Part shown: positions 57,157 through 64,000 of the stretch, piece after piece
Layout of the letters: each line of letters begins with the position of its first letter
Numbering within the stretch: position 1 is the first letter of the stretch
DNA from: Pseudomonas sp. 5P_3.1_Bac2
Lineage (GTDB): Bacteria > Pseudomonadota > Gammaproteobacteria > Pseudomonadales > Pseudomonadaceae
Direction of reading: 5' to 3'
DNA: 64,000 bases
Assembly: GCF_025465995.1 (NCBI RefSeq)
Contig: NZ_JANLNY010000023.1
Location: forward strand, 62,001 to 126,000
Notes under the pieces: generated by a model
The model's input: the letters and a program-made list of their open reading frames with translations, nothing else
What the model was told of the DNA's origin: nothing
Databases searched by the model: none
Program-made: the position numbers and the translations under genes

Positions 57157-59619
57157 TTACTCAGCAGCGGGCTTTTTCACCCGTGGTTTCTTCTCTTTGA
57201 CCGGCGCGGCGGGCTCTTCCTTCTTCTCCTCGTCTTTGTCTTCATCCTCCATGCCGATCGCTGCGATATCACGCAAACGCTCCACCACCCGCGCATTGAC
57301 ACTGCCGGCGGGGAATTGGCCTTGCTCATTGGGCGTGCCTGCATCGGCACCGACCAACAAACTCAGCGCCTCATCCACCTGACGCACCGCATAGATATGG
57401 AACTGCCCGGCACGCACAGCTTGCAGCACACGCTCATCGAGCATCAGGGTGGTGACGTTGGAGTGGGGAATGATCGCGCCCTGCTCGCCGGTCAGGCCAC
57501 GGGCCTCACACAGACGGAAGAAGCCTTCGATCTTCTCATTCACCCCACCCACGGCCTGTACTTCACCGAACTGGTTGATCGAGCCGGTGATGGCGAAGCA
57601 CTGCTTAAGCGGCGTACGTGACAAAGCCGAAATCAGCGTGCAGACCTCGCCCAGCGAGGCGCTGTCGCCATCGACATAACCGTAGGACTGCTCCAGGGCG
57701 ATGCTCGCGGAAATCTCCAGAGGGAATTCCTGGGCATAGCGACTCCCCAAATAACCGGTGAGGATCATCACGCCCTTGGAGTGGATCGGCTGCCCCAGAT
57801 TCACCTCGCGCTCGATATCAACGATGCCGCTGCCGCCTGGATAGACGGTGGCGGAGATGCGCGCGGGCACGCCAAAGGCCGAGTCGCCGACTTCCAGCAC
57901 GGTCAGGCCGTTGCACTTACCCACCGCGGCACCTGTGGTGTCGATCAGGATGATACCGGCCAGCATGTCATCGATAATCCGCGCCGAAACACGTCCAGTG
58001 CGAGTGGCTTTGGCCTTCAGGGCCCGTTCGATATGGCCGGCATCGGTGACGCTGTCACCGGCCAGACTGCGAATAAAATCAGCCTCACTGACCAGCTGGA
58101 ACAGGTCGCCAATGCGTGCCGATAACCGCCCTTGGTGCTCCGCCAGACGCGCGCTGTAGGTCGCTACCCGCGCCACTGCGGCGGCGGTCATCGGCGCCAT
58201 GCCCTCTTCCGAGGTGCGGGTTTTCATCAACTGGGCGAACTGTTCAAGGCTGTCGTCAGCCAGGGGAATGTCTTCGTCGAAGTCGACCAGCACGCGGAAC
58301 ATCTCTTGGAAGTCCGGATCGAGGTCTTGCAGGGTGTAATACAGCTGCCGCGAACCAATGATGATGACCTTGAGATTGAGCGGGATCACCTCCGGGGTCA
58401 GGGTCACGGTGGCGATACGGCCCAGATCGCCCAGCGGCGACTCCATCTTCAATTTGCGCGACTGCAGCGCGCGCTTAAGGGCGTCCCAGACAAAGGGCTC
58501 GCCGAGCATTTTCTCCGCTTCAAGAATCAGGAAGCCGCCGTTAGCGCGGTGCAAGGCGCCCGGACGCAACTGCCGATAGCTGGTGTAGAGCGCGCCTTGG
58601 TCAGTGTTGTATTCAATACGGCCAAACAGGTTGTCGTAGGTGGGGTGCGGTTCAAACACCACCGGTGCTCCGCCCTGAGGGTGATGACCCACCACCAAGC
58701 TGGGGCAGTACTGTTCTTCGAGCAGCTTGCGTGTTTGCGCGTCGGCCTTTTCAATCTCGACCAGTTGATCGACTACGGTCTTCAGCAGATTGACCTGCAC
58801 CGCCTGCAAATAAGCGCAAACTCCGGCATTTTCCGCGTATTTTTGCGACAGCGGCGCCAACAGGGGTTGCAGGGCAATGGTGATGGTTTCTTCATTGAGT
58901 TGACGCAGTTGGTTGCTCGACTCGCGCTTCCACTGCGGCAGGCTGGCCAGTTCCTCGTTAAGCCGCTCTTCGAGGCCGGCGATATCACTGTGGAAACGCT
59001 CGCGCTCGGCTTCCGGCAACTGGGCAAACTCGGCCTCATCCAGCGCCTTGCCGTCGAGCATCGGGGTGAAGGCAATATTGCTGCTGTCGCGGTACAGGGC
59101 CACGCCCTTCTCCAGCGACAGGCGCTCAATCACATCCAGCGCTTGGTCATAGCGCTTGTTAAAAGCGCGGTCGATGGCGTTTTTCTTTTGCTGGAACGAC
59201 GGATGCTCAAACACCGCCGGGAAGGTCGCCAGCAGGTTATCGATCAGGCCGTTGATGTCGGTCAGAAACTCCGCCGCGGTGCCCGCTGGCAGCTCCAGCG
59301 CACGGGGTTCACGCGGCTCATCGAAGTGGTTGACATAAACCCAATCCGCTGGGGTCTCCAGACGTTTAGCCTCGGCATTGAGGTAGCGTTTCACGAATGA
59401 GAAACGCCCGGTGCCGGACTCGCCCATCACAAACACGTTATAGCCCGGACGCGGCATGGCCACGCCAAACTGTAAGGCCTCAACGGCACGTTCCTGACCT
59501 AACACACCGCGAAACGGCTCTAAATCGGCGGTACTGGTGAAATTAAACTGCTCCGGGGAAAAAGGACGGGTAAGTGCTTCAGGTGCCAACCGCAAATGGG
59601 CTGCGAAGGAGTCTGGCAT
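57157..59619 (-). CDS. Lon-like AAA+ ATP-dependent protease (S16 family)
   Basis: The 820-residue protein has a Walker A variant GESGTGRFSF near 66, a long helical middle (about 180-300) and AAA+ features around EAEKMLGEPFVWDAL. A C-terminal S16 protease domain carries the catalytic serine in GDSASLGEV and lysine in GGVNEKIEGF. The C-terminus is a lysine- and glutamate-rich tail. This is the LonB-like type of PA4576, not the classic Lon. The Walker A ends GR rather than GK, so ATP hydrolysis may be altered. Targets are unknown. Confidence 0.88.
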   Translation of the reverse strand: MPDSFAAHLRLAPEALTRPFSPEQFNFTSTADLEPFRGVLGQERAVEALQFGVAMPRPGYNVFVMGESGTGRFSFVKRYLNAEAKRLETPADWVYVNHFDEPREPRALELPAGTAAEFLTDINGLIDNLLATFPAVFEHPSFQQKKNAIDRAFNKRYDQALDVIERLSLEKGVALYRDSSNIAFTPMLDGKALDEAEFAQLPEAERERFHSDIAGLEERLNEELASLPQWKRESSNQLRQLNEETITIALQPLLAPLSQKYAENAGVCAYLQAVQVNLLKTVVDQLVEIEKADAQTRKLLEEQYCPSLVVGHHPQGGAPVVFEPHPTYDNLFGRIEYNTDQGALYTSYRQLRPGALHRANGGFLILEAEKMLGEPFVWDALKRALQSRKLKMESPLGDLGRIATVTLTPEVIPLNLKVIIIGSRQLYYTLQDLDPDFQEMFRVLVDFDEDIPLADDSLEQFAQLMKTRTSEEGMAPMTAAAVARVATYSARLAEHQGRLSARIGDLFQLVSEADFIRSLAGDSVTDAGHIERALKAKATRTGRVSARIIDDMLAGIILIDTTGAAVGKCNGLTVLEVGDSAFGVPARISATVYPGGSGIVDIEREVNLGQPIHSKGVMILTGYLGSRYAQEFPLEISASIALEQSYGYVDGDSASLGEVCTLISALSRTPLKQCFAITGSINQFGEVQAVGGVNEKIEGFFRLCEARGLTGEQGAIIPHSNVTTLMLDERVLQAVRAGQFHIYAVRQVDEALSLLVGADAGTPNEQGQFPAGSVNARVVERLRDIAAIGMEDEDKDEEKKEEPAAPVKEKKPRVKKPAAE

Positions 59620-59983
59620 TGCAATTCCTTGGACGGGGGCCTGGATGAATCATGGCTGCATCAGGCATGCGCTACAAGCAAAAACGCGGCTGCCGGTACA
59701 CCGAGGTGACGCGCGCAGTGCATAGCGCATGACTGGGGCAAAAACTGCCTAAACCGTACTACCGGTGCTGGCCCTGCGCAAAAAAAACCGTCTTAAGTCG
59801 GTAATGTCCTACCTGCATAGGTCAAGTGAGTTGATGCATTAGCCGATGCCCAGTCGCTTTCTAGCCTCTACTGTCGAACACAGTGGGTGGCCAAAAGACA
59901 CTCACCTTAAGTAATCTCCGCACCGATAGGGCAACAGGTATTTGTTTGTTGCAGTTGAAGATACCGATCGTAAGGGATAGTCC
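59620..59983. other. Intergenic region before the restriction locus
   Basis: This 364-base gap separates the divergent protease and hsdR genes and marks the left edge of the restriction locus. It holds a short dyad ACTGTCGAACACAGT (59870-59884) and ACCTGCATAGGT (59810-59821), either of which could be an operator. I see no gene and no clear attachment site. Confidence 0.4.
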
Positions 59984-62900
59984 ATGGCCGTCAGCAGTAA
60001 CTTCGCTTTCCTTCAGGAACATGACCCGCTGTTTCTGCAACTGGCCACGACTGCCGAGCAAGTATTTGCTGCTGATCCCAATACCACACTTATAAAGCTG
60101 CGCCAATTAGGTGAGGCGCTGGCTCAGAGCCTGGCCAGCCGGGCCGGTATCGAATTCGATAGCGCGACCACCCAGGCCGACCTCCTCTACAAGCTGAGCC
60201 GTGAGATTCAACTCGATCCAAACATCCGCAATCTTTTTCACACGCTGCGCGTCGAAGGCAACAAGGCCACTCATGGCTTCCGCACCCAGCACCGAGAGGC
60301 TATGGACGGGCTAAAAGTCGCCAGAGCCCTTGCCATCTGGTTTCACCGTACTGTTGGCAAGAACACTCATAGTTTCAACCCCGGTCCATTTGTCACACCA
60401 GCCGACCCCAGTGCCTCACTGCGCGAACTCCAAGGTCAGATCGAACAACTCAAAGCCCAACTGAACGAATCCAGCCAGCAACTGGAAAGCAACCAACAGC
60501 TGGCTGACCTCCTCAAGCGGGAGGCTGAAGAATATGCAGTACTCGCTGAGCAAATGTATGCCGAATCACGTACCCACAAACAGTTGGCAGCCGAACACGA
60601 AGCCGCCCTGAATAAACTGCGTAGCGAGCACGAACAGAGTATCAAGGCACTGCAACAGCAACTGGCCAGCCAACCACAAGCCAGCCAGCAGATTGCCAAG
60701 CGTGCCCAACAAGCAACCAACAATTTTGACCTTTCAGAAGACCTGACCCGAATCCTGATTGATCAGCAGTTGATCGAAGCTGGCTGGGAGGCTGACTCCC
60801 TCGACCTTACCTACAACAAAGGCGCACGCCCAGAGAAAGGTAAAAACAAAGCCATCGCCGAGTGGCCCACAAGCAACCCCAAAGCATGCGCTGACTATGT
60901 GCTATTTGTTGGTCTGACACCCATCGCCATCGTTGAAGCCAAACGTAAGCGCATCAACATTGCTGATCGCATTCCGCAGGCTGAGCGCTATTCCCGCGAG
61001 TTCAAAATCACCTCCGAGCTGCAACAACCCTGGCGGCTAACCGGGCAGACTCAGCCGTGGAACGATGGCCAAGGCGGGCAATTCCAAGTGCCGTTTGCCT
61101 TCGCCTGCAATGGCCGCCCCTATGTAAAACAACTCGCCGAGCTTTCCGGAACCTGGTTCCGCGACCTGCGCAGCCCGGCCAATACCCGCAGAGCATTACA
61201 GGACTTCCACAAACCAGATGATTTGCTCGACCTGCTCAAGCGCAGTCAGGCCGACGCCGAAACCAAACTCAAAACTGAAGGCTTCACCTACCTAAAACTG
61301 CGCGACTACCAAGAGAACGCCATCCGTGCAGTGGAGCATGCCCTCGCCAACAATCAGCGTGACTGCCTGCTGGCCATGGCCACCGGCACTGGTAAAACCC
61401 GCACCATCATTGGTTTGATGTATCGCTTTCTGAAGACCGAACGCTTCAAGCGCATCCTGTTTCTGGTCGATCGAAGTGCACTTGGCCAACAAGCCATCGA
61501 CTCATTCAACGACACCACACTTGAGCAAAACCAGACACTGGCCCAGATCTACGACATAAAAGAACTGGGCGACATGGCAGCCGAAGCGGAAACCCGCGTT
61601 CAGGTTGCCACCGTGCAAGCGATGGTCAGCCGCATCTTCCGCTCGGATAACCCGCCTGCGATAGGCGAGTTTGACTGCATCATCGTCGACGAAGCGCACC
61701 GTGGTTACACCTTGGATCAAGAGATGACCGAAGGCGAACTGGCAGTACGCGATCATAGCCAGTACCTCTCGCAATACCGCCGCGTGCTTGATCACTTCGA
61801 TGCCTGCCGCATCGGCCTCACCGCCACACCCGCCAAACACACCAGCGAAATATTCGGTAAACCCGTTTTCACCTACAGCTACCGCGAGGCCGTGGCCGAT
61901 GACTGGCTGGTGGACCACGAACCGCCGATCCGCTACGAAACCCTGCTGAGCCAAAACGGTATTCGCTTTGAAAAAGGCGAGTCGGTCAGTGTTATCAATA
62001 CCCAAACTGGCGAGGTTGATGTCACTGAGCTGGAAGATGAACTGACCTTCAATATTGAATCCTTCAACCGCCGCGTCATCACACCGGCCTTCGATAAAGT
62101 CATCTGTGACGAACTAGCCAAAGAGCTTGACCCATTCGGCGAAGAAAAAACCATGATCTTCTGCGTAAACCAAAATCACGCAGAACGGGTAAAAAACCTG
62201 CTTGATGATGCCTTCAAGGCAGCCTATGGCGAGCAATACAACGAAGCAGCCGTAAGCGTGATTACCGGCCAGAGCGACAAGGTTGAACAACTAATTCGTC
62301 GCTACAAGAACGAGCCAACCCCCAATATCGCCATCACCGTCGACCTGCTCACCACCGGCATCGACGTACCGCGAATCTGCAATTTGGTCTTCATGCGCCG
62401 CGTGCGCTCACGCATTCTCTACGAGCAGATGAAAGGCCGCGCCACCCGGCGCTGCGATGACATCGGCAAGACCGTATTTCGCATCTACGATCCGGTTGAC
62501 CTGTATGCAAGTCTGGAAGCAGTCGACACCATGAAGCCCTTGGTGAAAGACCCCAATATTTCACTGGAACAACTGCTCGACGAACTCACCAACGATGCCA
62601 GCCATAACGCGCCAGGCAACCAGGAAAACAGCAGCCACGCCCATGATGTACTTGACCAACTGAGCCAGCGCGTCATGCGTATTCTGCGCAAAGCGCAGCA
62701 CAAAGCCGAAAGCAAGCCGAGCCTAAAACAGAAGCTCAACGAGCTGCAGGAGCTTTGGGGCGTTGAGCCGGCCAAACTGCATAAACACCTGCATGAACTT
62801 GGCCCACAGCAAGCCGCCAACTTTGTCCGTAAGCACAGCCAACTGCTCAGCCAGTTGGACACTGTCAGCGCCCTGCTCGGCTCAGAGAACTACCCGGTGA

Positions 62901-63460
62901 TCTCCAACCACACGGATGAACTAAAAGAGCGCAGGCAGGATTACGGCAATAACCAAAAGCCCGCTGACTATCTGGAAAGCTTCAACGACTTTATTCACAA
63001 CCAACTCAACCAGTCCGCAGCCTTAGGCGTCGTCGTAAACCGCCCTAAAGACCTCACCCGTGAGCAACTGCGTGAGGTCCGCCTGCTACTGGATCAGCAC
63101 GGCTTCAGTGAAGCCAGCCTGAAAAGCGCCTGGCGTAATCAGACCAATCAGGAAATCGCCGCCAGCATCATCGGCTATATCCGCCAGGCCGCCATTGGCG
63201 AAGCCTTGCTACCGTTCGACCAGCGCGTGGCCCAAGCCATGCAAAAAATCTACGCCCTGCTGCCATGGACACCCGTGCAACGCAAATGGCTGGATCGTCT
63301 GGCTAAACAACTGGTGCATGAGGTCATCATCGACGCAGAGCAATTCAACGACGCCTTCCGCGATGATGGTGGGCTGAAAGGCCTGAACCGCAACTTGGGC
63401 GGTAATCTCGATCAGGTATTGGCAGCCCTGAATGACAGCCTTTGGCAAAATGTCAGCTAA
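59984..63460 (+). CDS. hsdR: Type I restriction endonuclease subunit R (EcoKI-like)
   Basis: HsdR is the DNA-translocating and cutting subunit of a type I restriction enzyme. The 1158 residues follow EcoKI HsdR in order. An N-terminal DUF4145 domain (1-130) and a coiled-coil Gln-rich linker (about 145-245) come first. The nuclease motif is ADYVLFVG...VEAKRKR (near 303-322). The helicase core has MATGTGKTR (464-472) and VDEAHRGY (567-574), and a helical C-terminus follows. AAGGGA precedes the ATG. The hsdM and hsdS genes are not in view and may lie beyond the right edge. Confidence 0.94.
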   Translation: MAVSSNFAFLQEHDPLFLQLATTAEQVFAADPNTTLIKLRQLGEALAQSLASRAGIEFDSATTQADLLYKLSREIQLDPNIRNLFHTLRVEGNKATHGFRTQHREAMDGLKVARALAIWFHRTVGKNTHSFNPGPFVTPADPSASLRELQGQIEQLKAQLNESSQQLESNQQLADLLKREAEEYAVLAEQMYAESRTHKQLAAEHEAALNKLRSEHEQSIKALQQQLASQPQASQQIAKRAQQATNNFDLSEDLTRILIDQQLIEAGWEADSLDLTYNKGARPEKGKNKAIAEWPTSNPKACADYVLFVGLTPIAIVEAKRKRINIADRIPQAERYSREFKITSELQQPWRLTGQTQPWNDGQGGQFQVPFAFACNGRPYVKQLAELSGTWFRDLRSPANTRRALQDFHKPDDLLDLLKRSQADAETKLKTEGFTYLKLRDYQENAIRAVEHALANNQRDCLLAMATGTGKTRTIIGLMYRFLKTERFKRILFLVDRSALGQQAIDSFNDTTLEQNQTLAQIYDIKELGDMAAEAETRVQVATVQAMVSRIFRSDNPPAIGEFDCIIVDEAHRGYTLDQEMTEGELAVRDHSQYLSQYRRVLDHFDACRIGLTATPAKHTSEIFGKPVFTYSYREAVADDWLVDHEPPIRYETLLSQNGIRFEKGESVSVINTQTGEVDVTELEDELTFNIESFNRRVITPAFDKVICDELAKELDPFGEEKTMIFCVNQNHAERVKNLLDDAFKAAYGEQYNEAAVSVITGQSDKVEQLIRRYKNEPTPNIAITVDLLTTGIDVPRICNLVFMRRVRSRILYEQMKGRATRRCDDIGKTVFRIYDPVDLYASLEAVDTMKPLVKDPNISLEQLLDELTNDASHNAPGNQENSSHAHDVLDQLSQRVMRILRKAQHKAESKPSLKQKLNELQELWGVEPAKLHKHLHELGPQQAANFVRKHSQLLSQLDTVSALLGSENYPVISNHTDELKERRQDYGNNQKPADYLESFNDFIHNQLNQSAALGVVVNRPKDLTREQLREVRLLLDQHGFSEASLKSAWRNQTNQEIAASIIGYIRQAAIGEALLPFDQRVAQAMQKIYALLPWTPVQRKWLDRLAKQLVHEVIIDAEQFNDAFRDDGGLKGLNRNLGGNLDQVLAALNDSLWQNVS

Positions 63461-63465
63461 GCGGT

Positions 63466-63514
63466 TTGACAAACGGCATGGCTTAACGCCTACACTGTCC
63501 TCAGTCCTAGGACA
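63466..63514 (+). promoter_or_regulatory. Promoter and operator-like palindrome after hsdR
   Basis: TTGACA (63466-63471) and TACACT (63491-63496) form a promoter with a long 19-base spacer. The inverted repeat TGTCCT (63496-63501) and AGGACA (63509-63514) starts at the -10 and covers the expected transcription start. This suggests repression of the gene at 63541, perhaps by its own product. Confidence 0.55.
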
Positions 63515-63540
63515 AGGGACACCGAATAGCTGAGGCAACC

Positions 63541-64000
63541 ATGAAGAGTCAAGACCTTCTATTACTGATCAAATTGATCTGCCTTGAGCAGCGTGAGCGC
63601 CAGCAGCAAAGGCTTGATGGCGATACAGCAGAGCGGGCCAAACACATCAGCCTCCCAAAACCAGACGAATGGCAAGGCTGGGAGGATCATGTAGAACAGG
63701 ACCCTCCGATTCATCATGACAGTTACTCCGTACGCGCTCTGGAAGCCTCACTGGGGATCAGCAAAAGCGAGGTTGCCTCGGCATTAAAGCGCTGCCAGCA
63801 GATTGGACTATTGCGCCTCGAGCCAAGCACTCAGTTACCAAGGGTCAACAGCAAGGCCTTACTGGGTTTTATCGAATATGGATCGCGCTACGTATTTCCC
63901 GTCAAGCCAGCAGAAATTGTTCGTGGCATACCAACTAGTTTTTCCGCCCCGGTACTGCAAGGCTCCCTGATGAGTGGCGGCGACCTTATCCATGTCTGGC
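63541..64000 (+). CDS. Unrecognised probable DNA-binding protein (partial)
   Basis: A reading frame opens with ATG at 63541 (GAGG 7 bases upstream) and stays open to the window end, giving at least 153 residues. It begins MKSQDLLLLIKLICLEQRER. The segment YSVRALEASLGISKSEVASALKRC in part looks like a winged helix-turn-helix with a recognition helix near 93-105. A hydrophobic segment follows with FIEYGSRYVFPVKPAEIVRGIP. It has its own promoter with an operator-like palindrome. Families of this look often sit before a nucleotidyltransferase-like gene, but I cannot confirm that here. It may be an inserted module inside the restriction locus. Confidence 0.7.
   Translation, partial: MKSQDLLLLIKLICLEQRERQQQRLDGDTAERAKHISLPKPDEWQGWEDHVEQDPPIHHDSYSVRALEASLGISKSEVASALKRCQQIGLLRLEPSTQLPRVNSKALLGFIEYGSRYVFPVKPAEIVRGIPTSFSAPVLQGSLMSGGDLIHVW

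Noticed and set aside
58132..59400. Open frame of 422 codons opposite the Lon-like protease
   Set aside because: Antisense to a gene with intact S16 motifs; composition artefact.
59870..59884. Dyad ACTGTCGAACACAGT as a LexA box
   Set aside because: The CTG and CAG arms are only 7 bases apart, not the 10 needed for a LexA site.

Overview
The window is a chromosomal segment of a Pseudomonas-type gammaproteobacterium. From recalled gene order, its backbone follows P. aeruginosa PA4525 to PA4576 almost gene for gene: pilA/pilBCD-coaE-yacG, PA4531-PA4537 homologues and ndh; then tRNA-Lys/Pro/Asn, clpB, pgeF, rluD and bamD; then pilS-pilR, thiO, the minor-pilin operon fimT-fimU-pilV-W-X-Y1-E, ispH-fkpB-lspA-ileS-ribF-murJ, rpsT, creA-proB-obgE-rpmA-rplU, ispB, a PA4570 homologue, fklB, a UPF0114 gene and a Lon-like protease. 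No database search was possible; names rest on motifs, length, start context and this gene order.

Three parts depart from that backbone. (1) At the left edge (8-3254, minus strand) the usual ~150-residue PilA is replaced by a 61-residue pilin with only the N-terminal helix. It is followed by a separate secreted, cysteine-rich protein, a terminator, and an ABC-exporter operon laid out like Myxococcus/Geobacter PilG-PilH-PilI. A near-consensus sigma-54 promoter in front of the short pilin, and PilS-PilR elsewhere in the window, suggest it is the working major pilin. Two of these genes are visibly AT-richer than pilBCD next door, which suggests transfer. (2) Between ndh and the tRNA cluster (12394-22664) lies an accessory block. 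Its minus-strand operon encodes a methyltransferase, an FGE/SUMF1-fold protein, a second-type GTP cyclohydrolase II and a WD40 double propeller, the combination of toxA, toxD, toxB and toxC of toxoflavin (azapteridine) biosynthesis. Beside it are a LysR regulator, a small DMT-type transporter and an RND pump pair without an outer-membrane component. (3) At the right edge (59984-64000) are an EcoKI-type HsdR and the start of an unrecognised, probably DNA-binding gene with its own promoter and operator-like palindrome; the locus runs off the window.

Many genes serve type IV pili: the secretion ATPase, platform protein and prepilin peptidase (pilBCD), the sensor/regulator pair (pilSR), minor pilins and the PilY1 tip adhesin. 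PilY1 is unusually long (1584 residues) because three beta-sandwich-like modules appear to be inserted in its von Willebrand A domain. The rest is housekeeping: isoprenoid and quinone synthesis, lipoprotein signal peptidase, tRNA charging, FAD synthesis, lipid II flipping, ribosomal proteins, proline synthesis and chaperones. Regulatory sites read directly from the sequence include a sigma-32 promoter for clpB, sigma-70 promoters for the tRNAs, rplU, ispB and rpsT, an AlgR-like box before fimU, a Fur-like box before the PA4570 homologue, and a set of hairpin terminators.
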